A stretch of DNA of 28,169 bases from an uncultured Oscillospiraceae bacterium. Its GTDB lineage: Bacteria > Bacillota > Clostridia > Oscillospirales > Oscillospiraceae. The position numbers and the translations under genes were made by a program. Positions within the stretch are counted from its first letter, which is position 1. The number at the start of each line of letters is the position of its first letter. The DNA lies in NCBI GenBank assembly GCA_934573945.1, contig CAKTMQ010000008.1:1-28169 (forward strand), given 5' to 3'. The notes beneath the pieces were generated by a model. The model worked only from the letters and a program-made list of their open reading frames with translations, was not told the origin of the DNA and ran no database searches. Shown piece after piece: positions 15,946 through 24,500 of this stretch.

Positions 15946-16695
15946 ATGAGCATTTTAGAGGTCAACAATGTCTCCGTCCGCTATATTACCGGCGATTTCA
16001 AGGACATTGGCCTGAAGGAATACGTGGTGCGCAGGTTGAAGCATAACTACCACGTCAAGGAATTCTGGGCGGACAAAAACATCACATTTTCGCTGGAAAA
16101 GGGTGATATGCTGGGCATTATCGGTACCAACGGCGCGGGCAAATCCACGCTGCTGAAGGCCATCTCCGGCATTATGGAGCCGACGGAGGGCTATGTCCGC
16201 CGGGAGGGGACGATCGCGGCACTGCTGGAGTTGGCCAGCGGCTTTGACGGCGACCTGACCGTGAAGGAGAACACCTATCTCCGGGGCGCCATGCTGGGCT
16301 ATACCCGGAAGTTTATGGACGAGATGTATGAGCAGATCATCGATTTTGCGGAGCTGCGGGAATTTGAACACCGCCCCTTCAAGCAGCTGTCCTCCGGCAT
16401 GAAGTCGCGGCTGGCCTTTGCCATCGCCAGTCTGGTGCAGCCGGACGTCCTGATCCTGGACGAAGTGCTGTCGGTGGGCGACGGCGCGTTTCGCAAAAAG
16501 AGCGAGGCCAAGATGCGGGAGATCCTGTCCTCGGGCGCTACCACCATTCTGGTGTCCCACTCCCTGCACCAGGTACGGGAGCTGTGCAGCAAGATCCTGT
16601 GGCTGCATAAGGGTGAGCAGGTGGTATTCGGCGGCGATGTAGAGGGGATCTGTGACCGCTATCAGGCGTTTCTGGAGGGAAAGGTGACGCTATGA
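15946..16695 (+). CDS. Polysaccharide ABC exporter ATPase (Wzt/TagH type)
   Basis: The nucleotide-binding half of the exporter, 249 residues. It has Walker A GTNGAGKST (Lys66), the signature LSSGMKSRLAFA, Walker B VLILDEV (Asp172, Glu173) and the H-loop SHSL. The N-terminal stretch KEYVVRRLKHNYHVKEFWA before the core strand is typical of Wzt/TagH. There is no C-terminal carbohydrate-binding extension, so export probably does not need recognition of a chain-end modification. AAGGAGG (15934-15940) lies 5 bases before the ATG at 15946; a GTG at 15943 would be too close. The stop overlaps the glf ATG (ATGA). Confidence 0.95.
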   Translation: MSILEVNNVSVRYITGDFKDIGLKEYVVRRLKHNYHVKEFWADKNITFSLEKGDMLGIIGTNGAGKSTLLKAISGIMEPTEGYVRREGTIAALLELASGFDGDLTVKENTYLRGAMLGYTRKFMDEMYEQIIDFAELREFEHRPFKQLSSGMKSRLAFAIASLVQPDVLILDEVLSVGDGAFRKKSEAKMREILSSGATTILVSHSLHQVRELCSKILWLHKGEQVVFGGDVEGICDRYQAFLEGKVTL

Positions 16696-17804
16696 CAAAG
16701 GGCTATGACTATCTGATCGTAGGCGCGGGGCTGTTCGGCGCGGTGTTTGCCCGGGAAATGACGGACGCCGGCAAGCGCTGCCTGGTGATCGACCGGCGGT
16801 CTCATATCGGCGGCAACGTCTATACGGAGGAGCTGGAGGGGATCCAGGTGCACCGCTACGGCGCCCATATCTTCCACACCAACGACGAAGCGGTATGGCG
16901 CTATATGTGCCGCTTTGGGACATTCAACCGGTTCACCAACGCGCCGGTGGCCAATTATCGGGGAGAGCTGTATAACCTCCCCTTCAACATGAATACATTT
17001 TACCGGATGTGGGGTGTGACCACACCGGAGCAGGCGCAGGCCGTGATCCGGCAGCAGCGCGGCGAGATGGAGGGCAGAGAGCCGCAGAATCTGGAGGAGC
17101 AGGCCATTCAATTGGTGGGACGCGATATATACGAAAAGCTGGTGAAGGGCTATACCCAGAAGCAGTGGGGGCGCCCCTGTACGGAGCTGCCGGCTTTCAT
17201 CATCCGCCGCCTGCCGGTGAGATTTACTTACGACAACAACTATTTCAACGCGGCGTGGCAGGGAATCCCCACAGAGGGCTACACGGCGCTGGTGGAGCGG
17301 CTGCTGGAGGGGATCGACGTCCGGCTGCAGGAGGACTACCTGACCCGGAAGCCGTATTACGACGGTCTGGCGCGGCGTATTGTCTATACCGGGCCGATAG
17401 ACGCCTATTTCCATCACCGGCTGGGAGTGCTGGCATACCGCAGTCTCCGGTTTGAGACGGAGGTGCTGGACGAGGAGAATTATCAGGGCGTGGCCGTGAT
17501 GAATTATACCGACGCCCAGACGCCCTATACCCGGGTGATCGAGCACAAGCATTTCGCTTTCGGCACACAGCCGAAAACCGTTATCAGCCGGGAGTACAGT
17601 GTGGAGTGGCAGCAGGGAGACGAGCCTTACTACCCGGTGAACGATGAGAAAAACGCGGCGCTGTACAGCGCCTACCGGGAACTGGCGCAGCAGGAGCCGC
17701 AGGTGATTTTCGGCGGCAGACTGGGCGAGTACCGCTACTACGATATGGATCAGGTGGTTCGCGCCGCGCTGGACTGCGCCGCCCGGGAACGGATGACGAG
17801 CTGA
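16692..17804 (+). CDS. glf: UDP-galactopyranose mutase
   Basis: Glf is a flavoenzyme that interconverts UDP-galactopyranose and UDP-galactofuranose, so the exported polymer probably contains Galf. The 370 residues match the family length. It has the FAD-binding loop VGAGLFGAVFAREM (Gly11, Gly13, Gly16), an acidic end of the second strand (VIDRRSHIGGNVYT), RYGAHIFHTN, NLPFNMNTFYRMW, YTQKQWGRPCTEL and the substrate-binding region YDNNYFNAAWQGIPTEGYTALVE. It is the last gene of the polysaccharide operon and overlaps the ATPase gene by four bases. The gap of 78 bases to the next gene shows only a weak imperfect hairpin (about 17818-17840), so read-through is possible. Confidence 0.96.
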   Translation: MTKGYDYLIVGAGLFGAVFAREMTDAGKRCLVIDRRSHIGGNVYTEELEGIQVHRYGAHIFHTNDEAVWRYMCRFGTFNRFTNAPVANYRGELYNLPFNMNTFYRMWGVTTPEQAQAVIRQQRGEMEGREPQNLEEQAIQLVGRDIYEKLVKGYTQKQWGRPCTELPAFIIRRLPVRFTYDNNYFNAAWQGIPTEGYTALVERLLEGIDVRLQEDYLTRKPYYDGLARRIVYTGPIDAYFHHRLGVLAYRSLRFETEVLDEENYQGVAVMNYTDAQTPYTRVIEHKHFAFGTQPKTVISREYSVEWQQGDEPYYPVNDEKNAALYSAYRELAQQEPQVIFGGRLGEYRYYDMDQVVRAALDCAARERMTS

Positions 17805-17882
17805 GAACGCCTTATACGGTCGGCTGAGGGAGGCCGCCGGTCAAATAGGAAAGAGAAAATCAAAACAGAAAGGGGAACGATT

Positions 17883-20800
17883 ATGAAACGATTGACCAGT
17901 GCGCTGCTTGCGCTCCTGCTGTGTCTGACGCTGCTGCCGACAACGGTAATGGCGGCGGAGCCGACACCGAAGGAGTGGTCCGGAACCGTCATCAATCCGC
18001 TGTATGCGGATGTGATGACAGAGGAGGATCTGCTTACCTGGGAAGAGGCAAAGGCGCTGGACGCGAAAGAGCAGCCGCTCTCCGCCAACGAGATGCAGAC
18101 CTACAATGCGGCGGTCTATGTCAACAAAGAGCAGGTAGTGGAGGCCATCCGTGCCCAGATGGTGCGGCGCGTCAGCGCGATCGAGATCCACTGCAGCTCT
18201 TCTATTGCGACCACATCTCAGGCCAGTGAACTGATAGTACTGGCTATGGAGCACGGCAGAGGCGGCAAGGACGCCCCCAAGAGCGGCGATTCGCTGCTGT
18301 ATGAGTATGGTGGATGGAACTGCGCTATGTCTACCAGCGGCACGACGGTCACCATCCGCTATGCCATGACTTACTACACCACGGCCAGTCAAGAGCGGCA
18401 GTTGGATTGGAAGATCGAGGCCTTGAAGAACCAGCTGGATCTGACAAATACGCGTACAACGGCCTACGAGAAGGTCGTGGCCATTCATGAGTGGATCAAG
18501 CAAAAAGTGGAGTACGGCGGCAGCGGTTATATTCAATATACGGCCTATGGTGCGGCTGTCAACGGTTTGGCGGTGTGCCAGGGCTACTCGGTGCTGTTCT
18601 ATCGTCTGGCCATGGAGGCCGGTATCGACGCACGTGTGGTCTCCGGCTGGGGCAACGGAGGCCGCCATGCCTGGAACATCGTGCAGCTGGGGCAGAAGTA
18701 CTATCTGCTGGACTGCACCTGGGATGAGAACACGAACTCCAACCAGTATTTCCTCAAAGGCAGTACCTGGTTCTATGGAGCAGGCGACCACGTGCCCAGC
18801 GGCGAGGAGATCGGCGGCAATCCCGATTATACCTCCGCTGCGTTCAATGCCAACATTTCTACGGTGGATTATCAGCTGGGCACCGGTTCTGTGCCCGGCA
18901 TGGTGCTGACGCTGAACAACTCCCGGCAGCCGGTGGTGCAGTGGACGGCGGTCTCCGGTGCGACCGCGTATGAGGTGTACCGCTCCACCAACGGTACGGA
19001 TTACAGCATCGTGCGCCGTTCCTCGGCACTGAGCTTTACGGATACCAGTACGGCCATCAACACCAGATATTACTACAAGGTGCGGGCGGTGTTCAGCAGC
19101 GGTTACAGCAGCTTCTGCGGTGCCAGAAGCATCCTGACCCAGCTGGAGCTGGAGGAGATCAACCTGCGCTTTGATCCCGGCACGGTCAACGTGCAGGTGG
19201 GCGCCTCTGTTGCCAGCGTCAACAGCGCGTTTGTTTCCAGCTGCAGCCGCTACGCGGACGGTGTCGGCTATACGCTGGATACCTCCGGCTGCTGCCTGGC
19301 CACGACAGATTCTGAAGGCTATTTTGTGTCGGTCGGCACCAGCGGTAAGATCACGGCGAGCGGTGAGTATTATTTCCGGTTCAATCTGGTCGCCAAGGAT
19401 GGCTATGTGTTCCCTGTCGGGGAAAAGAATAAGCTCAGCGGTGCCGACGTTTCCCTCCGCATCAACGGTGAGTTGGTGCCCTACTATTGGACGATCAGTA
19501 TGGAAACGCCCTATGTGGCAAAACTGTACATCCCCGTTCCCTATCGGGTGACGGTCACCGGCGGTACCTCCGCTGTGGCGCCGGATGAGAACTTTGCTAA
19601 AATGCCCTCCTCTATCGCCGCCAAGGGTGATATGGTCTATCTGACAGCAGATAAGGCGGTAAACGGCACCGTGTTCTCCAAGTGGACACTGACCTCCGGA
19701 AATGCCACCTTGTACAGCTACGGCACAGAGGGTGTGTCCTACTTCTATATGCCCAACGGCAATGTGTCCGCCAAGGCGGTGTACCGCCTGACAGGCGTGC
19801 CTACCCTGACGACCGGCACCGATACCGCCAGCGGCAAGCCGGTGCTGAAGTGGACGGCAGTCACCGCTGCGACCCAGTACGAGGTGTACCGCTCCACTAC
19901 CGGAGCCTCTGGCAGCTACAAGATCGTCCGTCGTACCACAGGGCTGACGTTTACCGACACCGACGCTACGGCAGGCAGCACCTACTACTACGTGGTGCGG
20001 GGCGTGCGGAACGGCGACACCTACGGCAGCTTCTGCGCGGCAAAAACAGTGAAGTGCATAGCTGGGCTGACGGTACCCACCATGACGCTGTCCGTCAACA
20101 CCGCCGGTCAGCCGGTGGTGAGTTGGAGCAAGGTCAGCGGCGCGGCGCAGTATGAGGTGTACCGCTCCGACACCGGTGCTTCCGGCAGCTATAAGATCAT
20201 CCGCCGTACCACGGCGCAGACCTTTACCGATACCAGCGCCGCGGCGGGCAGTACCTGGTACTACGTGGTGCGCGCCAAGAACAGTACCATTACCGGCAAG
20301 TTCTGCGCGGCCAAGTCCGTTGCGGCGATCGCCAAGCCGGTGATTACGGTGACAACCGATGCCGCCACCGGCAAGCCGGTGGTCAGCTGGGGCAAGGCCA
20401 ACGGTGCGGCGCAGTACGAGGTATACAGCTCTACTACCGGCGCAGCGGGCAGCTACAAGATCGTCCGCCGTACCACGGCGCAGACCTTCACCGATACCAA
20501 CGCCATAGCAGGCACTACTTATTACTACGTGGTACGCGGCATCAACGGCAAAGTCAACGGCAGCTTCTGCGCGGCGAAGTCCGTGAGATGCGTGGCGGTC
20601 AGCAAACTGACTGCGCCCACCATGACCCTGTCCGTCAACACCGCCGGCCAGCCGGTGGTCAGCTGGAGCAGGGTCAGCGGCGCGGCACAGTATGAGGTCT
20701 ACCGTTCCACCACCGGCACCTCCGGCAGTTACAAGATCGTCCGCCGCACCACGGCGCTGACCTTCACCGATACGCAGGTTACGGCGGGCAGCACCTATTA

Positions 20801-21416
20801 CTACGTGGTGCGTGCCATGAACGGCTCCACCTACAGCGCATTCTGCGCGGCGCAGTCCGTGCGGGCTATCAAGCTGGGCGTACCCAGCATAGGAATCGGT
20901 TATGATGGCTACACCGGCCAGCCCGTCGTTGAATGGAGCAGGGTCAGCGGCGCGGCGCAGTATGAGGTGTACCGTTCTACCACCGGCGCAGCGGGCAGCT
21001 ACAGGATCGTCCGCCGCACCTCGGGGCTGAGCTTCACGGATACTACGGCAGTGGCGGGTGTGACGTACTACTATGTGGTGCGGGCGATCAACGGCAACGT
21101 CAAGGGCAGTTTCTGCGCAGCGCAGGACATAAGATGCTTGTTGGCGACGCCGGTAATGAGTTCCATACAGGGGAGCTTGAATGGAGAGATGGGTGCCCCC
21201 AGCCTGTCGTGGCGGGCTGTAGAAGGCGCGGAGTACTATGCAGTTACCCGTTCGCTTACGCGGGATGGAGGCTATACACTTGTGGAGATAAAGACAGAGA
21301 CGGAATATCAACCAACCGAAGCCAGTGGGCCGGCCTATTACTATAAGGTAGTGGCGTGGAAGGGCGACCTGTACAGCCTGGACGGCGGACCAGTGCAGGT
21401 GTACGCCTGGGGCTGA
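17883..21416 (+). CDS. Secreted transglutaminase-like protein with Fn3-like repeats and an InlB-type insert
   Basis: A secreted protein of 1177 residues. Signal peptide MKRLTSALLALLLCLTLLPT..., cut near VMA-AEP. A region shared with the next gene (INPLYADV, LTWEEAKALD) is followed by a transglutaminase-like domain (about residues 150-290) with a complete triad: Cys232 in AVCQGYS, His262 in RHAWN and Asp277 in LLDCTWDEN. Next come one Fn3-like module, an unrecognised beta-rich stretch (about 420-550), a divergent InlB B-repeat-like domain (about 550-637, ending YFYMPNGNVSAKAVY) and six more Fn3-like modules, the last strongly diverged. AAAGGGG lies 7 bases before the ATG. There is no cell-wall anchor. 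Such domains can be transglutaminases, proteases or amidases, so the reaction is open. It may be read from the polysaccharide operon and ends at a strong terminator. Confidence 0.88.
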   Translation: MKRLTSALLALLLCLTLLPTTVMAAEPTPKEWSGTVINPLYADVMTEEDLLTWEEAKALDAKEQPLSANEMQTYNAAVYVNKEQVVEAIRAQMVRRVSAIEIHCSSSIATTSQASELIVLAMEHGRGGKDAPKSGDSLLYEYGGWNCAMSTSGTTVTIRYAMTYYTTASQERQLDWKIEALKNQLDLTNTRTTAYEKVVAIHEWIKQKVEYGGSGYIQYTAYGAAVNGLAVCQGYSVLFYRLAMEAGIDARVVSGWGNGGRHAWNIVQLGQKYYLLDCTWDENTNSNQYFLKGSTWFYGAGDHVPSGEEIGGNPDYTSAAFNANISTVDYQLGTGSVPGMVLTLNNSRQPVVQWTAVSGATAYEVYRSTNGTDYSIVRRSSALSFTDTSTAINTRYYYKVRAVFSSGYSSFCGARSILTQLELEEINLRFDPGTVNVQVGASVASVNSAFVSSCSRYADGVGYTLDTSGCCLATTDSEGYFVSVGTSGKITASGEYYFRFNLVAKDGYVFPVGEKNKLSGADVSLRINGELVPYYWTISMETPYVAKLYIPVPYRVTVTGGTSAVAPDENFAKMPSSIAAKGDMVYLTADKAVNGTVFSKWTLTSGNATLYSYGTEGVSYFYMPNGNVSAKAVYRLTGVPTLTTGTDTASGKPVLKWTAVTAATQYEVYRSTTGASGSYKIVRRTTGLTFTDTDATAGSTYYYVVRGVRNGDTYGSFCAAKTVKCIAGLTVPTMTLSVNTAGQPVVSWSKVSGAAQYEVYRSDTGASGSYKIIRRTTAQTFTDTSAAAGSTWYYVVRAKNSTITGKFCAAKSVAAIAKPVITVTTDAATGKPVVSWGKANGAAQYEVYSSTTGAAGSYKIVRRTTAQTFTDTNAIAGTTYYYVVRGINGKVNGSFCAAKSVRCVAVSKLTAPTMTLSVNTAGQPVVSWSRVSGAAQYEVYRSTTGTSGSYKIVRRTTALTFTDTQVTAGSTYYYVVRAMNGSTYSAFCAAQSVRAIKLGVPSIGIGYDGYTGQPVVEWSRVSGAAQYEVYRSTTGAAGSYRIVRRTSGLSFTDTTAVAGVTYYYVVRAINGNVKGSFCAAQDIRCLLATPVMSSIQGSLNGEMGAPSLSWRAVEGAEYYAVTRSLTRDGGYTLVEIKTETEYQPTEASGPAYYYKVVAWKGDLYSLDGGPVQVYAWG
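19141..19790 (+). other. Insert between Fn3 modules: unknown beta-rich part plus InlB B-repeat-like domain
   Basis: Coding segment inside the first transglutaminase-like protein, missing from its paralog. The second half (about 19540-19790) reads VTVTGG...AAKGDMVYLTA...FSKW...YMPNGNVSAKAVY, the pattern of divergent InlB B-repeat (Flg_new-type) domains. The first half was not recognised. Confidence 0.6.
19791..21413 (+). repeat. Six tandem Fn3-like modules
   Basis: Modules of about 85-90 residues. The second and fourth of this array (about 20080-20160 and 20620-20700) start with almost the same DNA, differing at only a few mostly third-codon positions, which points to recent duplication or gene conversion. 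The sixth is strongly diverged. Confidence 0.8.
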
Positions 21417-21445
21417 TACCCGGTGCGACAGTACAGGATCGAATA

Positions 21446-21484
21446 AACAGCAGACCACGGCTTTGCCGTGGTCTGCTGTTTTCC
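21446..21484 (+). terminator. Rho-independent terminator after the first transglutaminase-like gene
   Basis: A 16-bp perfect stem (21446-21461 with 21465-21480, core AGCAGACCACGGC) has a TTT loop and is followed by T residues to 21482. It lies 29 bases after the stop. Confidence 0.92.
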
Positions 21485-21501
21485 TGTTCTACAGCACTTA
21501 T

Positions 21502-21518
21502 TTGCCCCCGCGGGGCAA
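21502..21518. repeat. Inverted repeat just upstream of a promoter
   Basis: TTGCCCC (21502-21508) and GGGGCAA (21512-21518) form a 7-bp perfect inverted repeat 8 bases before the -35 box. No T-run follows on either strand, so it is more likely an operator or chance than a terminator. Confidence 0.4.
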
Positions 21519-21525
21519 GTAAATC

Positions 21526-21554
21526 TTGCCATTCGCGGGCGTCTATGATACGAT
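21526..21554 (+). promoter_or_regulatory. Predicted sigma-A promoter of the second transglutaminase-like gene
   Basis: -35 TTGCCA (21526-21531), 17-bp spacer, -10 TACGAT (21549-21554). A start near 21561 gives a short leader of about 34 bases before the GTG and excludes translation starts further upstream. Confidence 0.65.
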
Positions 21555-21578
21555 ACAAGAAGAAAATGCAAAAAAGCC

Positions 21579-21586
21579 GAGGGGGG
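21579..21586 (+). promoter_or_regulatory. Ribosome binding site fixing the GTG start at 21595
   Basis: GAGGGGGG lies 8 bases before GTG at 21595. From there the product begins (V/M)KRLTSALLALLL, almost the same as the signal peptide of the paralog upstream. Confidence 0.75.
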
Positions 21587-21594
21587 TAACGATT

Positions 21595-24500
21595 GTGAAA
21601 CGCCTTACCAGTGCGCTGCTGGCGCTTCTGCTGAGCCTGATGCTGCTGCCCACCGCCGTGATGGCGGCGGAGCCCGCCCAGCAGGGAAACAGCGACTCGA
21701 TCACCTACATCAATCCGCTCTATGAGGGCGTTGTTACAGAGGACGACCATCTCACCTGGGAGGAAGCCCGGGCGCTGGACGTTCAGGACGGGCTGGCCGC
21801 CGCTGCGCGGAGCAGCGGCGCCAACGCCACCACCAACGCCGGCACCTATACCAGCATGGCGCAGATCGCGGAGGCGCTCCGCTATCAGATGGTGCGGCGT
21901 ACCCGGACGGTGGAGTTCTCCTGCAAGACCTCCGTGACTAACCCGTATGACAATTCGCTGCCCCGGAAGATGATGATCCAGGCGGTGGCGCATGGCAAGG
22001 GCGGCAGCGAGGCACCCAGAAGCGGCGATTCCCTGCTGTACCAGTACGGGAAGTTTGATTGCAGCTGGGAGTGGGCGAAAGGCGTTGTTACCTATCGCTT
22101 TGTCATCTATTATTACACCACTGCCGCGCAGGAGACAGCGCTGAACAGAACGGTGACCGCTCTGAAGAGCAGCCTGGGACTGAACAACGCGGGAAAAACG
22201 GATTACCAGAAGATCAGTGCCATTCACGACTGGATCAAGAACAATGTGTCCTACGAGATGACAGACAGCACCCAGTGGACGGCCTACGGCGCGGCGGTTC
22301 TGGGCAAGGCGGTGTGTCAGGGCTATTCGGTGCTGTTCTACCGTCTGGCGCTGGAGGCTGGGATCGACACCTATGTGATCGCCGGTCAGGGCGGCGGAGA
22401 GGCGCACTCCTGGAATATCGTCCGGCTGGGCTCGAAGTATTATCTGGTGGACTGCACTTGGGATGAAAATCTGAACACGAACAGATACTTCCTGCGGGGC
22501 AGCAATTGGTTCTACAGCGCAGAGGGCGGCCACACGGCAGGCACCAGCCCGGAGAACTATACCCCCCGCAGCTACGACTACAATGCCGCGCCCTTTACCA
22601 CCATCGTATCCAAAACGGACTACCGCACTGCCAGCGCGGTATCCTCCGTGTCACTCCGTACCAATGCGGCCACCGGCAAGCCGGTGATCAGCTGGAGCGC
22701 GGTCAGCGGCGCGGCACAGTATGAGGTGTACCGCTCCACCAACGGCACGGCTTACAGCATCATCCGCCGCACCACGGGACTGAGCTACACCGACACCACA
22801 GCCGCCGCGGGTACTACCTATTATTACAAGGTACGCGCCAACGACAGCACCGGTGTTTACGGCGACTGCTGCGCGGCCAAGTCCATCCGCGCGGCCGCGC
22901 CCCTTGCCGTGCCCAGCGTGACGCTGACCACCAACGGCGCTACCGGTAAGCCGGTGGTCAGCTGGGGTGCTGTCACCGGTGCGGCGCAGTACGAGGTCTA
23001 CCGCTCTGCCACCGGCAGCAGCGGCAGCTATAAGATCGTCCGCCGCACCACAGGGCTGAGCTATACAGATACCGCCGCGTCGGCGGGCAGTACCTATTAT
23101 TATGCGGTGCGTGTAGTGACCGGCAGCGGCGATGTGGGCAGCTTCAGTGCGGCCAAGTCCATCCGCTGCGGCAGCCCGCTGGCGGTGCCCAGCGTGACGC
23201 TGCGCACCAATGCGGCCACCGGCAAGCCGGTGGTCAGCTGGAAGGCGGTCAGCGGCGCATCCCGGTATGAGGTGTACCGCTCCACCACCGGAACGGCCAA
23301 TTCCTACCAGTATCTGACCCGCACCACAGGAGTGACCTACACCGACACCGCCGCGACGGCGGGCAGCACCTACTACTATGTGGTGCGTGTGGTGGCCGGC
23401 AGCGGCGACAGGGGCGCTTTCAGCGCCGCCCGCGCCATCCGCTGCGGCGGTGCGTTGGCGTCGCCGTCAGCGACGGTCAGAACCAACGCAGCCACCGGCA
23501 AGCCGGTGGTCAGCTGGAGCAAGGTCAGCGGCGCCGCTCAGTATGAGGTCTACCGCGCGGTCAGCGGCGGCAGCTACAGCATTGTACGCCGCACCACGAC
23601 ACTGAGCTTTACGGATACCACGGCGATGGCCGGTACCACCTACTACTACAAGGTGCGTGTGCTGACCGCCAACGGCGACGCGGGCTATTTCGGCGCGGCG
23701 CGGGGCATCCGGTGCGCTTCGGCGCTGGCGGTGCCTGCTATGTCGCTGCAGAACGATACCGCCACCGGCAAGCCGGTGATCAGCTGGGGCAAGGTGACCG
23801 GTGCGTCCAAGTATGAGATCTACCGTTCGGCCACTGGTGCCGCCGGCAGCTATAAGATCATCCGCAGTACCGCGGCGCTGAACTATACCGATACCACCGC
23901 GGCGGCGGGCAGCACGTATTATTATGCGATGCGTGTGGTGGCCGCCAACGGCGATGTGGGCGGCTTCTGCGCGGCCAAGTCCATCCGCTGCGGTTATCCC
24001 CAGGTAAAGCTGGCAACGCCCACCACCACATTGAGCACCAACAACTCCGGCCGCCCGGTCATCAGCTGGACACGGGTCACCAACGCGGACAGCTATGAGG
24101 TTTGGCGCAGTGACGGCGTGGGTTATCAGCTGATCCGCACCACCACGGCGCTGACCTATACCGATACCACTGCCCGCACGGGCACCACCTATTACTATAT
24201 GGTGCGCGCCGCCAAGGGCGAGAGCCGCAGCGCCTACAGCAGCGCCAAGTCGGTAAAGGCCGGTGTGGTGGGGCTGGATACCCCAATCGTGACAGTGATC
24301 TGCGACTTTGCCTCCGGTCAGCCGAAGCTGAACTGGCGGGCTGTGGCCGGTGCCACCCAGTATGAGGTGTACCGTTCCGCCACCGGCGCCAACAACAGCT
24401 ATAAGATCGTGCGCCGTACCAGCGGCCTGAGCTTTACGGACACCACGGCGACGCCGGGCACCACCTACTATTACAGAGTGCGTGCTATGAAGGGCAGCGG

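Noticed and set aside
17805..17882. Possible terminator between glf and the first transglutaminase-like gene
   Set aside because: The only hairpin is short and imperfect (CGGTCGGC/GCCGCCGG) and has no T-run. No good promoter was found here either, so the boundary is left open.
17841..21458. A minus-strand frame of 1205 codons opposite the first transglutaminase-like gene
   Set aside because: Same artefact of the Fn3 repeats (repeated LILCRAADPAPADHRLAGG-like peptides). The identical length to the other shadow frame is a coincidence of repeat composition.
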